From assembly GCA_964567745.1 (NCBI GenBank), contig CAZMNY010000029.1, positions 39,281-103,280 of the forward strand: 64,000 bases of DNA. The letters run 5' to 3'. Below the pieces are notes generated by a model. The model did no database searches. It was not told the DNA's origin and was given only the letters and a program-made list of their open reading frames with translations. Each line of letters begins with the position of its first letter. Positions within the stretch are counted from its first letter, which is position 1. Position numbers and translations under genes: made by a program. This DNA is from CAZMNY01 sp964567745 (GTDB lineage Bacteria; Planctomycetota; Planctomycetia; Pirellulales; Pirellulaceae). Positions 18,906-29,300 of this stretch are shown here, one piece after another.

Positions 18906-19988
18906 ATGAAACTCAGCATCCGCAACAGAATTCTCTTTGCTTGACTGTTCATCGGATTCTCTTCGACATCGGCGTCAGGCGTCACCGCCTGGCAAGCTGC
19001 ACGCGCGGAGGGCGTGGTCGGTCCATTCTGGATCGCCGAGGGAATTGTCATCGGCGCCTTTGTCGCACTTTCGATCTTCCTTGCGAACTGGCTCATGCGG
19101 CCGGTCACGCAGATTATCGAGGGCGTAAAACGGATTAGCGAGGGCGACCCGACCACTCGCATTTCGGTTGCTCCTGGAGGCGAATTGAATGTACTGGCCG
19201 ACGCGTTTAACTCGCTTGGCGAAAGAATCCAGCGGACACTGTCCGTGCTGAAACAAGACGCGAGCACTCTGGCGGGGTCGGCGGATGAGTTGCTCAATAC
19301 GCCGACAAGTCTTTCGGGAACGTCAAGTCAGTCGTCGCAGCAGTCCACCACCGTTGCCGATGCGGCGGAAGAGATGTCGGTCAATATGGCGAATATGGCG
19401 ACCTCAATCAATCAGGTTTCTGAAACGGTCTCGAACACGGCAACGGCGCGTGGTCAAATGGAAGAGACGATCGTCGAAATCGCCCGAAGCGCCGAGCGGT
19501 GTTCCAGCGTGGCTAGCGACGCCGCCACGATGGCGGAGCGAAGGAGTCACGAAATCGACGAACTGGGCGACTCGGCGTCGCAAATCGGTCAGGTCATTCA
19601 GGTAATTCAATACATTGCAGATCAGACAAACCTGCTTGCCCTAAACGCTACGATAGAGGCTGCAAGAGCCGGCGACGCTGGTAAGGGCTTTGCGGTCGTT
19701 GCGACCGAGGTCAAAGCATTTGCACGACAAACGGCCGCGGCGACGGAAGACATTCGCGAGAAGATCGAAGCGATCCAAAGCACGACAGGTGCCGCGATTC
19801 ATTCGATTGAAGCAATCAACAAGGGCATTGGCGCCGTTAACGAGGAAAACTTGCCGCGTCGTGGCGGAACCAATTGCAGCCGGCGATCGAGCAAATGGAG
19901 TGCAGCGTCAACACTAAGAATTAGGATCCCAGTGTTTGTATCGTACGCCGCCAAGTCAAGTTACGCCGAAGCCAACCCCCATTTTTAG
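18906..19988 (+). pseudogene. Degenerate methyl-accepting chemotaxis protein gene
   Basis: From the ATG at 18906 the frame reads MKLSIRNRILFA, then an in-frame TGA (18942-18944), then continues LFIGFSSTSASGVTAWQAA. That is a typical chemoreceptor N-terminus running almost directly into the second transmembrane helix (IVIGAFVALSIFLANWL) and a HAMP domain. The periplasmic sensor domain is missing. The cytoplasmic part includes the hairpin tip (QYIADQTNLLALNATIEAAR) and part of the return helix (GKGFAVVATEVKAFARQTA). After GIGAVNE the sequence stops matching, and the last 30 codons lie in the inverted-repeat element at 19897-20005. No other chemotaxis genes are nearby. A downstream GTG at 19014 leaves 324 codons open, but a functional receptor is unlikely. 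Confidence 0.8.
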
Positions 19989-20005
19989 AGTTGACGCAAC
20001 ACTAG
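19897..20005 (+). mobile_element. MITE-like 109-base inverted-repeat element, copy A
   Basis: The stretch is the reverse complement of 25610-25718 and identical over about 95 bases. The ends are near-palindromic (AGTGCAGCGTCAACACTAA on the left; reading inward from the right end, CTAGTG-TTGCGTCAACTCTAA). The right end is CTAG; the left end has GGAG instead of CTAG, so this copy has lost its left target or been rearranged. It carries no gene and supplies the last codons and stop of the broken chemoreceptor frame. Confidence 0.85.
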
Positions 20006-20165
20006 ATACATTTCACGCCCCCATAATGATCTAGATTCTGTCGCTGCATGGGGTAATTCGCATCGCGGCCGACGTTCTTGTTCGCTGAGGCAACTTGAAA
20101 TAACAAGCTCCCGGCCTCGACATCCTGAAGACGTGAATTGCCCGCGCCCCGCACGTTTGGCCTAC

Positions 20166-21341
20166 TCAGAGTTTTGCGTTGATCTGACGCTGCTTGCGAT
20201 ACTCACTCGGCGTCACGCTCAATTCGCGACGGAAGACTTCGTTCATTCGTTTCGCCTCGCCGAAACCGACGTCGCGAGCGATGTCGGACAGATGCCGCTT
20301 ACTTTGCGCGAGTTCGCGTTTTGCTCGTTCGATTCTCACACGGCGAATCTCGGCAGCAACCGGACGGCCCAAGACTCGACGGAAACGAAGTTGAAGTGTT
20401 CTCGTTTCGGCATGGACAGCGCGGGCAACGGCGTCCTGCCCAATACGGCGATGGCTGTTCTTGGAAATAAACTCCAGCGCAGCCGCGACGAGATCGTCGT
20501 TGACCGCGAAGAAGTCTGTCGATTCGCGAACTACAAGGCCTTGCGGCGACAGCAAGATCGGCTTGACAGGCGGCTTCTTGCCGTCCATCAGCCGCTGCAA
20601 CAGTTTCGCGCTGTCATAACCGATTCTCCCATAACCAAACTCCATGCTCGTAAGCGATGGCCTCGGGAACTCGCACAACGTCTCTTCATTCTGGCCTGCA
20701 ATGATCGCCACATCTTGCGGCACTCGCCATTCGCGTTCGTGACACATTTGAACAATCAGTCGCCCTAGGTCCTCGTCAGGAACGATGACGCCAATCGGCA
20801 GACTCCACTTCTCCATCCATTCAGAGATTCCCCTTTCCGTTTTCCGCCAGTGCCGGACGCTGCGCGAGAGGCTCTGCGGAACCTTAGTGGAAACGCACGT
20901 GCAACCCTCTCGTTCAATCCGGCGCCGAAACTCGCTCAGCTCCAAGTCTTGCCCTCGGTTTTTGAAGGCAACGACGGCCGCAAAGTTTCGCAGGCCGCGG
21001 GTCAAAAGGTGTTCAGCCTGAAGACGCCCGCTCGCGGCAAAATCGGCAAAAACTCCCGGCAGCATTTCCCGCGCGGGCGAGCTGAGCCACACGTTGACCA
21101 CGGGCACGCCGAGCCGCTTGGCCCGTTCCGCCAATTGAGTGTTGGCTCGTGCAAGAACACCATCATAAGGAACGGGCCTCTTCCGCCCCGCAGGCAATGT
21201 GTCGTGGGCAAACTCGTCAATAATGGAATGCCACCCTTGCTCTTCGGCATATCGCTGAGTCCCGGCAAAAATACTAGCATGCCTTTTAAACGGCCATTCC
21301 AGGTCCAGCATCAAGGCGACGCGGCGCGGTTTTCGTGGCAA
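20166..21341 (-). CDS. XylR-like AraC-family transcription regulator
   Basis: A 391-residue protein with an N-terminal LacI/periplasmic-binding-like sensor domain (residues 5-280; VALMLDLEWPFKRHASIFAG, QDVAIIAGQNEETLCEF, SLTSMEFGYGRIGYDSAKLL). A C-terminal AraC helix-turn-helix pair follows (residues 285-385; LSDIARDVGFGEAKRMNEVF, SVTPSEYRKQ). This matches the XylR family of sugar-responsive activators. The start is TTG at 21341, with AGGA 12 bases upstream; an ATG at 21311 would cut off the first strand. It is transcribed away from the sialate O-acetylesterase-like gene across 152 bases, so control of that gene is likely. The ligand is unknown. Confidence 0.9.
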   Translation of the reverse strand: MPRKPRRVALMLDLEWPFKRHASIFAGTQRYAEEQGWHSIIDEFAHDTLPAGRKRPVPYDGVLARANTQLAERAKRLGVPVVNVWLSSPAREMLPGVFADFAASGRLQAEHLLTRGLRNFAAVVAFKNRGQDLELSEFRRRIEREGCTCVSTKVPQSLSRSVRHWRKTERGISEWMEKWSLPIGVIVPDEDLGRLIVQMCHEREWRVPQDVAIIAGQNEETLCEFPRPSLTSMEFGYGRIGYDSAKLLQRLMDGKKPPVKPILLSPQGLVVRESTDFFAVNDDLVAAALEFISKNSHRRIGQDAVARAVHAETRTLQLRFRRVLGRPVAAEIRRVRIERAKRELAQSKRHLSDIARDVGFGEAKRMNEVFRRELSVTPSEYRKQRQINAKL

Positions 21342-21493
21342 TTCAGGAGTTTCCTAAAAACGGTTTTCTTTTTCCCAAATCCAGCTATCCAATTTATCAT
21401 AATTAAGCGACTGCCTCGGGCCGCTGGCATTCGCCGTCGGGCTGACGAGTCATAATAAAGTCGAATGCTGAAGGACTGCGATAGGAACCGATC

Positions 21494-22564
21494 ATGACCA
21501 AACAAATCTCAACCGGACTCAAACTCGCCAGCGTGGCGATGTTACTGCTCGCGATGCCCGCCGTTTCCTTCGCTCAGCTGCCCGACCCGGATGGCAAACC
21601 GGCCGACATGAGCAAGCCGGTACAGGTTCATATTCTGCTGGGCCAGTCCAATATGTTGGGCGCCGGCAAGATCAAGGGCGGCGACGGCTCTCTGGAATAC
21701 GCTGTGAAAGAAAAGCGGATGTATTCTTACTTGACCGATGACGCTGGCGACTGGACCGAACGCAAAGATGTTCGCAACGTGCGTGTGATGGGAAGCGGCG
21801 GCGGTGCGATGCGAGGGTTCAACAACGAGTGGATGACGATACGGGGCCGCAACATCGGTCCCGAGTTCGGCATTGGGCATCACGTTGGGCAGGCCACCGA
21901 CGCACCGGTCATGATCCTTAAGAGCTGCATCGGAAATCGTGCATTGGGTTGGGACTTGCTTCCACCCGGCAGCGAGGGTTTTGAATTTACCGATTCCAAA
22001 GGGGTCACCTGGGTTCATCCAGGCTACAAGGGAACGCCTGAGCGATGGCAAAAGGGTACGGAGCCGAAGAAGATCGGCTGGTACGCCGGACTGCAGTACG
22101 ACGGCGACGTTGCCAGAGCGAAAAAGGTCCTCTCGGAGCTCGACAAATATTACCCTGGCGCGAAAGAGTATGAGATTGCCGGCTTTTTCTGGTGGCAGGG
22201 CGATCGAGACAGCCGCAGCGCCGCTCTCTCAAGCCGCTACGAGAAAAATCTGGTGCATCTAATCAAACAGCTTCGCAAAGACTTTAAGGCGCCTAACGCC
22301 AAGTTCGTCTGCGCGTCGCTTGGACAGACGAAGAAAGGCGCCACGGACGGCGGCGGCAAGATCCTCGACGCCATGCTCGCAGTCGACGGCGCATCGGGTA
22401 AATATCCCGAGTTCAAACGCAACGTTGCTTCGGTCTATACCCACCCGCTATCCAAAGGCGGCAGCTCCGGCGGCCACTACAGTGGAAACGCAGAGACCTA
22501 CATGAACGTGGGTGAAGCCATGGGAAAAGCAATGGTCGTATTGCTCAATGCGGACGGCAAGTGA
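21494..22564 (+). CDS. Secreted sialate O-acetylesterase-like (SASA/DUF303) protein
   Basis: A 356-residue protein with a signal peptide (ending AVSFAQ near 28). The nucleophile motif is LLGQSNMLG (Ser52). The second block is FFWWQGDRDS near 230 and the probable catalytic His is in GGSSGGHYSGNAETY near 330. These define the SASA carbohydrate esterase family (SGNH fold), which removes O-acetyl groups from sialic acid or other polysaccharides. AGGA precedes the ATG by about 8 bases. A sialidase-like gene follows after 45 bases and a XylR-like regulator is divergent, suggesting a small sugar-induced operon. Sialic acid itself as substrate is not proven. Confidence 0.9.
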   Translation: MTKQISTGLKLASVAMLLLAMPAVSFAQLPDPDGKPADMSKPVQVHILLGQSNMLGAGKIKGGDGSLEYAVKEKRMYSYLTDDAGDWTERKDVRNVRVMGSGGGAMRGFNNEWMTIRGRNIGPEFGIGHHVGQATDAPVMILKSCIGNRALGWDLLPPGSEGFEFTDSKGVTWVHPGYKGTPERWQKGTEPKKIGWYAGLQYDGDVARAKKVLSELDKYYPGAKEYEIAGFFWWQGDRDSRSAALSSRYEKNLVHLIKQLRKDFKAPNAKFVCASLGQTKKGATDGGGKILDAMLAVDGASGKYPEFKRNVASVYTHPLSKGGSSGGHYSGNAETYMNVGEAMGKAMVVLLNADGK

Positions 22565-22609
22565 GCAAACTTGCCGCGTAATTGGACGCCTCCCCTTTGG
22601 AGTCTTTCG

Positions 22610-23587
22610 ATGGGCCGACTTATCTTGCTGTCAATGCTGCTCTTCGCCTCAACGTGCGTCGCGAGTGAAAACGGGTTGAAGCCCGTTCGCATCGCCGTGC
22701 CGGTGAATGGCCATATTCATCCGGCGATTTGCGTCAGTCATTCGGGCGTGATCGTCGTCACGTATGGACGAGTGAATCATGTCGATCTTCGCATTACGCG
22801 GTCGTCGGATGGAGGCGCCACATGGTCTAAGCCTATTCCGTTCGCTCACACCGTTGACAGGACGTACTATCCAGGTTCGCTGACAACGCTAAGCGACGGG
22901 CGGCTGTTGCATTGCTGGAACCGCTGGGACACGCCGGTCACTCAGAAAGAACCTCGCTCCGTGTTGTATTCCCTCTCGGAAGACGAAGGCGTCTCTTGGG
23001 GCGACCCTCAGCCTTTTCCCCGCGATCCCAAAGTCAAAACGGTCATTAGGCACCCTGTGACCGAGCTGAAGAACAAGCAGTGGCTTGTTTCGCTGTGGGA
23101 CCGCACATTGGTGTTTGATTCCGTAACTTCTCGAACGACGCCGTTCGGTGATGGCCGAGTGCATGGGCTCATCCCAATTGTGCAGACGCCCAAAGGCACG
23201 TTCATCAGCGGTGCCGGCATCCGCTCAACGGACAACGGCAAGACGTGGCGGAAGATTGACGGCTTTCCGGATATCAAATCGCAAGGCTGGCGCCACGAGA
23301 TGGTCTGTCTAGAAAACGGTTGGTTGCTCGCATCCGAAATCCTCGGTCGCGGTTTTGGCGGAGAGCGCATTCGCTACCGAATCTCGCACGACGATGGCCT
23401 GTCATGGGACGGCGCGTATGAATACTACAATCCCGGTCGAGCGATCAACGGCCGCGCCTGCCCGCGAACAGTCCAGCTCGACAAGGAGACGATCGGCGTC
23501 GTGTTTTACGACATCGATAAAAACCAGGCGGGAGGACCGGGATTGTTTTTTCTACGAATCCCCATCGAGAAGCTCGCGCCTCAGTAA
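22610..23587 (+). CDS. Secreted sialidase-like BNR-repeat protein
   Basis: A 325-residue protein starting at the ATG at 22610 (GGAG at 22599-22602), with a signal peptide MGRLILLSMLLFASTCVAS. Three Asp-box motifs are clear: SSDGGATW near 67, STDNGKTW near 218 and SHDDGLSW near 270. An intervening EDEGVSWG is a weaker copy. These belong to the six-bladed sialidase/neuraminidase superfamily. An arginine triad cannot be assigned with certainty by eye, so a glycosidase role is likely but not proven. It probably shares a transcript with the esterase upstream. Confidence 0.85.
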   Translation: MGRLILLSMLLFASTCVASENGLKPVRIAVPVNGHIHPAICVSHSGVIVVTYGRVNHVDLRITRSSDGGATWSKPIPFAHTVDRTYYPGSLTTLSDGRLLHCWNRWDTPVTQKEPRSVLYSLSEDEGVSWGDPQPFPRDPKVKTVIRHPVTELKNKQWLVSLWDRTLVFDSVTSRTTPFGDGRVHGLIPIVQTPKGTFISGAGIRSTDNGKTWRKIDGFPDIKSQGWRHEMVCLENGWLLASEILGRGFGGERIRYRISHDDGLSWDGAYEYYNPGRAINGRACPRTVQLDKETIGVVFYDIDKNQAGGPGLFFLRIPIEKLAPQ

Positions 23588-23605
23588 CTCACATAATGGC
23601 ACCGT

Positions 23606-23637
<32 letters not shown>

Positions 23638-25422
23638 TCAGGCAACTTGTTTACCGTTAGTCGGCACCGTCTTGTTCACACTCGCGCCGCTCGAAATGAT
23701 TGGCAACGCCGAATCTTCGGCGTCGCAGGACTTGCCGACTTCGTTCGCGGTCGCCTCAACAGGCGTCAGAGCGACATCCATATACTCTTTCGCTGCCGGG
23801 GCCGACTTGACTCGCTTCGCGGCGCGGCGCAGTTCGAGAAAATACCGCCCGATTGACCACCATGTCGACGCGGTCTCCCAGACACGACTGGCCAGGAACC
23901 AAATTGGATTCGGTTTCGAAAACGTCGGGCGCCGCGATGCGCGAATCTTTCTCCGCAGCACGCCGCACTGCAACGGGTGCAGTTGCTCATAACGGTAAGT
24001 GCCGTGATACAACAGAATCGCGTCGGCCATCTTCGTTGCCCCAGGACCGCCCCGCGCCTCGGCGCGACGCAGCAAAGTGTCAACGTGCTCCGGGCTGTAG
24101 TAGAGCTCCCAGGCCTTGGCGTAGATGTCGCGCCACTGCTGTTTGCTCATGCGCGGGTGATCCACCGTGACATGTTCGGTGTCGTAGATGTTCATGTCGG
24201 GATCCATCGACACGCCGGCCGCCGCGAGCTTCTGGTGATCTTCCGAGCCCGGCAAGGGAGTCATTACAAAGAATTCGAGAATGTCGATCGGGATGTCGTT
24301 TTGCAACACCTTGATATCGCGTGCGATCGATTCGGGCGTATCAGCCGGAAACCCAAGAATGTAGCCAGCGTGTGTGAGTACGCCATTGTTACGCCACTTC
24401 TGAAGCATCTTTCGATACTCTTGAATGTTGTTCTGAAACTTCTTCGCCGTTTTGAGGTTCTCTGGACTGACGCTCTCCATTCCGATGAACACACGATTGC
24501 AGCCTGCCCGCGCGGCCTTTTCGATGAAATTGGGAATCTTGTGGCACTGGGTGTCGACCTGAATCAACATCCTGAGCCGAATGCCTTCTTCTCGCAGCTG
24601 AATCAGACGATCGAAAATAGATTCCCAATTCTTGTTCCGCGCCATGTTGTCGTCGGTAATGAAGAATCGTTTCACGCCGTGCTTCACGTAGGCGCGAACC
24701 AATTCCTCCACATCGTCGGCATCACGGTGGCGCGATTTGCGCCCCTGCACGTTGATGATCGTGCAGAAACTACAGCGAAACGGACATCCGCGCCCGACGT
24801 CGAAGGCCGTGAAGTTGAAGTACTTTTTGGCAATCTCAGTCGGAAGAAACGGGGTCACCTGCCCTTCCAGATCCGGAAGATCAAGCATGTAGTTGTAGAC
24901 CGGCTCGAGTCGCTCATGAAAGGCGTCAGCAAACAGTCCATCGAGTCGGTTGTTCTCCACTTCGCCGGCAAATAGCGTGATGCCTAGGTCTTTGGCTTCT
25001 TGAAGGTCAGGCGGCAGCTCGGGCAACATCGAGATACACCCGCCGACATGAAAGCCGCCGATCGCGACAGCAACGCCAGCCTCGCGGAATTTGCGCCCCA
25101 GGTCCATCGCACGTGGAAACTGATTACTCTGTACACCCGTCAACATGATCAGGCCATGCCCGCCACCGCGGCGGATACGATTGATAATCCTCTTGATGGG
25201 AATCACCGTGTGGCATTCGTCGTAGGCGTTGACGACGATATCGACGTCCTCACCGAGCACCTGCCGATTCTTCGCGTCTTCCGCTTGAGCCAATATGCAA
25301 GCCAGTGAATTCGAGGGCACAAAAGCCCGCACCCACTGAATCACATAGCCATCGTCGTCATAGTGCGATGGCTTGAGCACCTCGACATAAAACGTCTTCT
25401 TAGCGGCTGCAATTGTGGACAT
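23638..25422 (-). CDS. B12-binding-type radical SAM enzyme
   Basis: A 594-residue cytoplasmic protein. The ATG at 25422 (MSTIAAAKKTFYVEVLKPSH) is chosen over upstream in-frame starts because the added residues look non-coding. Residues 30-200 match a cobalamin-binding-like fold (LIMLTGVQSNQFPRAMDLG, VAIGGFHVGG), but a classic DxHxxG is not seen. The radical SAM cluster is GRGCPFRCSFCTI (Cys213, Cys217, Cys220). FIGMESVSPENL and GYILGFPADTPESI are later conserved strands. The family includes methylases and oxidative enzymes of lipids and natural products; hopanoid methylases are relatives, but no specific role can be assigned. It stands alone, converging on the sialidase-like gene. Confidence 0.88.
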   Translation of the reverse strand: MSTIAAAKKTFYVEVLKPSHYDDDGYVIQWVRAFVPSNSLACILAQAEDAKNRQVLGEDVDIVVNAYDECHTVIPIKRIINRIRRGGGHGLIMLTGVQSNQFPRAMDLGRKFREAGVAVAIGGFHVGGCISMLPELPPDLQEAKDLGITLFAGEVENNRLDGLFADAFHERLEPVYNYMLDLPDLEGQVTPFLPTEIAKKYFNFTAFDVGRGCPFRCSFCTIINVQGRKSRHRDADDVEELVRAYVKHGVKRFFITDDNMARNKNWESIFDRLIQLREEGIRLRMLIQVDTQCHKIPNFIEKAARAGCNRVFIGMESVSPENLKTAKKFQNNIQEYRKMLQKWRNNGVLTHAGYILGFPADTPESIARDIKVLQNDIPIDILEFFVMTPLPGSEDHQKLAAAGVSMDPDMNIYDTEHVTVDHPRMSKQQWRDIYAKAWELYYSPEHVDTLLRRAEARGGPGATKMADAILLYHGTYRYEQLHPLQCGVLRRKIRASRRPTFSKPNPIWFLASRVWETASTWWSIGRYFLELRRAAKRVKSAPAAKEYMDVALTPVEATANEVGKSCDAEDSALPIISSGASVNKTVPTNGKQVA

Positions 25423-25609
25423 GAATGGGCATCCTGAGTGGCACGCGCCAATAGTGGGCGGAGGAGAGCGACTTTCAGAAGAGCTGAGTATCAAAATCAA
25501 CCATTCACGTCAATAGAAAGCCGCCATTGCAAGTGCATTGCTATGACTGCTGGCGGGCGACGCCGAGCCTCAAAGGGGCCTCGCGACTGCATTACCCTTG
25601 CCAATTCAA

Positions 25610-25718
25610 CTAGTGCCGCGTCAACTCTAAAAATGGGGGTTGGCTTCGGCGTAACTTGACTTGGCGGCGTACGATACAAACACTGGGATCCTAATTCTTA
25701 GTGTTGACGCTGCACTAG
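25610..25718 (-). mobile_element. MITE-like 109-base inverted-repeat element, copy B
   Basis: The element is bounded by CTAG at both ends. Its terminal inverted repeats are CTAGTGC[C/A]GCGTCAAC[T/A]CTAA. It is inverted relative to copy A and almost identical to it. CTAG with a TA duplication is the known target of IS630-family transposases, which fits a non-autonomous derivative. The right CTAG contains the TAG stop of the sigma factor gene. The rest of 25423-25609 shows no gene. Confidence 0.88.
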
Positions 25719-26305
25719 GCAGAAATCTCGCGTTTCAGTTGGGCGAGAGCTCGAACCCAGAGCATCCGCACGGCTCCTTCACTGCGTCCGAGTCGTTCGG
25801 CAATCTCGCCGTGGGAGAGTTCTTCGAGGTGTCGTAGAACGATGACCTCGCGATAGTCGTCTGGGAGTCGGTCGAGCACGTGTGCCAGCCGCAATGCATT
25901 TTCGCGTTTGGCGAACTGCGCGCTGGGCGAACTGATATTGTCGGCCAACATGCCTTCGAGCCGCCAAGAGGTTTGCGCGAGGGATTGGTCAATGGAGACT
26001 TCGCGATTGACGTCACGTTTTTGCGCGCCAACAAACCGTCGCTCGAGACTGGCCAGTTGATTGGCGAGAATCCTACGCAACCAACCCATACGTTGACGCT
26101 CCGGGTCGTCGTCAGCCGTGAAGCGATCCCAGTTTCGCCAAGCTTCGATCAATGTCTGCTGAACGACGTCGGATTGCGAAAATTTCCCTTGCAGCCGGTT
26201 GTCGATCTCCAATTTGGCGACCAACCGCAGCCAAGGTTCGAACCGCATCAACTCGGCGGTGTCGCCTTCGAGAGGCAGGTCGTGTTGTGAATCAAAATCC
26301 GCCAT
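25715..26305 (-). CDS. ECF-type RNA polymerase sigma factor
   Basis: A 196-residue protein with sigma region 2 (QGKFSQSDVVQQTLIEAWRNWDRF, residues 40-63; MGWLRRILANQL) and region 4 (LPDDYREVIVLRHLEELSHGEIAERLGRSEGAVR, residues 146-179). This is the planctomycete RpoE-like group usually found with protein kinases. The ATG at 26305 is six bases after the stop of the giant kinase gene, so the two are probably translationally coupled. The stop TAG lies within the CTAG end of the adjacent MITE. Targets and the anti-sigma partner are unknown; the kinase is the obvious candidate regulator. Confidence 0.92.
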   Translation of the reverse strand: MADFDSQHDLPLEGDTAELMRFEPWLRLVAKLEIDNRLQGKFSQSDVVQQTLIEAWRNWDRFTADDDPERQRMGWLRRILANQLASLERRFVGAQKRDVNREVSIDQSLAQTSWRLEGMLADNISSPSAQFAKRENALRLAHVLDRLPDDYREVIVLRHLEELSHGEIAERLGRSEGAVRMLWVRALAQLKREISA

Positions 26306-26311
26306 AGTTGG

Positions 26312-29300
26312 TTACGAATTTCCGATCGAAGGCCGCAATGAAGGCGATTGTCTCGCACGCCGGCCGAGCATTGCCTGAAAAACGCCGGCGCCAACGAGCT
26401 GAATCGCATAAGCGTAAGAGACCAAGTAGAGGCCGGGAAAAATAACAAACCACGCACCCGCTAAGGAATACCGTTCGCCGGGTAGCGTGTTGGCGGAAAT
26501 CCATGATGCCGCTATTGCGATAAGCGTCACTGCAGCTACGACCATCAGCGTAATTCCAAGCCAAACCGCCAGCGGTCTCCACTGCCGATTAATGATCCAG
26601 GTCATTGTGGCGAACAGCAGCAGGATGGGCGGGCTAACGCTCAGGGCGACGAGAAGCCGTTGGCCTACACCGACTGGTATTTGGTTAAACGGAAGGTGCG
26701 CCACGGACAAGAAGACGCCGACGATTACAAAAATCAACATGAACGCACTAAGTCCAAATCGCCGCATGGCGACCAAACGCAGAGTGTACCAGATGGGCGC
26801 AATTCCCATCGTCAGCCCGATTAGCACGGCGAAAGCGAGCGTCCTCATCTCCTTTACTGCATCGCTGAATGATAGGTTCGACGCCCACGGGAGTGATTTC
26901 AGCCAGCGAGCATCTTCCTTCCGACCTCGCCATTGGCTTCGGTCCATCCGATGCGCCGCCAAGTCGCCCTGCGCTACTTGCATGTCGCGCACGATGGCGT
27001 GATTGCCCCACTGATAGAAGACGACGGGAGCCGTATCGTCGATCATTGGACTCAGCACGCTCGCCTGGTTGATTGAGATCTTCCCTCCATTCTTCGCGCG
27101 AGGTTTTGGCGAGGCGCCGCGCCACAGCATTTTACCTGTTTTGGTATCGATGACGTAGACGTCGTTGTTATCGTAGCCCTCCATCAGAGCGACGCGCGAA
27201 CTGTCACTCGCCACGTTTATGACTCGGACATGATTACTGGACTTCAGGCTGAACGACCAAAGCGTCTTCGGCTCATCGCCCACCGCCAAGCACTGCAGCG
27301 TTCGTCGATCGTCAAACGCCAACAGTTCGTCGACGCCATCGCCATTCGTATCGCACGGCCAAGTAGTCAGTGTGCTGTAATTCACTTTGCCCTCAAGCTT
27401 CTTTTGCGCAATCAACTGCCCTTCGTGGTCGAGAAGGAGAAGCTCGGTTCGATTGTCGGATGGTTTGTTCAGCATCAGATTGACCAGTAACTTATTCTTC
27501 GGACCTCGAATCAGTTGAGGGCGTATTCCATTCCGGTACCAATCGTCCGTATAGTGCACGACGCCATGCTGTCGATCCGTCTTGGCCGTCCATGACCATA
27601 TCGCATCACCTGCGCCGTTGGTGGCTTCTAAAGTAGCGACCGACTCCGCAAACGATCGACTTGGCGCGGGCTCCAATTGCAGAAAGACCGCTTCGGCCAA
27701 ACCATCGCCGTCCAAGTCGCCAACTGCGGGCGGAGGCACGCTACGCAGGTGATTGTGGCGGACATTGCCTCGGTACTTCTTGGTGAATAATACTTCTCCC
27801 GTCTTGCCATCGAAGGCGGTCCACTGGCACGGATTCAGCTCCGAGTCGCCCAAGCTGGAGGTGAGGATGTCTTCAACGCCGTCGCCATTGAAATCCCCGT
27901 ACGCGGGCAACAGGCGAGCCTGTTTTTGGATCTGACCGAAGTTCGACGCCGCCGGTTCGAGCGGTTTTCTCCAGCGAAGTCGCCCCGACTTGCCGTCCAC
28001 GACGGCGAGCCATAGCTGGCCTTGCCGGGGCGAAGCCATACCGGGTTGTCTCACCACTCCCCAGTCACACCACGTGGCCATGATTATTTCCTGTCGGCCA
28101 TTGTTATCCAAATCGCGAGCTTGCAGAATCGGAGTCGAACGTGCGATTCGCACCGTCTCCTCGAGGGCCCAAAGCGGTCGCCCCGTGGCGCCCGAAACGG
28201 CGAACAGACAAGTCGCAGATTGTTGATGATTCGGATAGGCGGCGAAGACGAGGTCGGTGCGACCGTCGCCATCGATGTCGGGCGTCTCTGTTGCCGGATC
28301 GCCAATGCTCAAGATTCGATGTTGATTTCCCGACAGCGCTACCATGCCGAGGACGTGTCTCAGCTCCCGCTCCCACAAAACGCGGCCATCCAATCCCGAA
28401 ATCGCGCGGCGGCCGGCACTCCCATACGCCGTCACCAGATCACGGACGCCATCGCCGTTCAGATCGCCCACGACGGTCGGTTGCGCGCCAACTTGACTCC
28501 ACCGCTCGCCGGCATGCCCTCGCGAAATGTGGAGATCTCCGCCAATCCCAAGCCCACGACGGTAGTCAGCGCTATAGTACGCAATCGTTTCTTGGGGACC
28601 GTCCTGATCCAAATCGACGCAGTGCATGCGAGTCGGCGAGTGCGACATCGTTCCGGTGACGACTCCCCGCCGAACGTCGAACGCGACCGCAAGGCACTCC
28701 TCGTAATTGCCGTAGTTGGTTGGTCCAGTCAGCACGATCAACTCGTCAGGCTCTCCTCGATCGCGGCGGCGAAATAGAATATCCGTAATTTGATCGCGCG
28801 TTCGGTCGCCGAACTGCGGATTGTGTTGGCTTCGAGACCAAAGAGTTTCGCCATTCGCGCCCGACAACGCGTCGACCCAAATCTCGCCGTTCCGTCCCCA
28901 AATGGCCGCTGTAAAGACATCGCGATGACCGTCGCCGTCGATGTCCGGTCCGACTTCAATGTGAGAAAGTTGCTGATCCTTGTTCAAAACTTTACTCTTC
29001 CAACGGGCGTCGCCATCCGAGCCGTTGAAAACCGTCACCTCTCCCCACGGCGTGATGTTCCAATTCCCCCCGCCGGTAAAGCTCGAGCCTGTCGCGGCGA
29101 CGACTTCATGTTGGCCGTCCCCGTCCACGTCTCTTACAAGCGGCCACCGCGGATCTGGCGAGACCAGTCCATGGGTTGTCGGCCAGCAAGCTTGGAGCTG
29201 TCTCGTCCACACGATTCGCTGTTGGGTGCCGGACCACGCGCACAACTGTGACTGGTTGTATCCACTGCGACGCGGCTGAGTTGACTTGGACTCAGTTAAG

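Noticed and set aside
23977..24975. Plus-strand frame of 332 codons
   Set aside because: Antisense to the radical SAM gene with its CxxxCxxC site; no independent evidence of coding.
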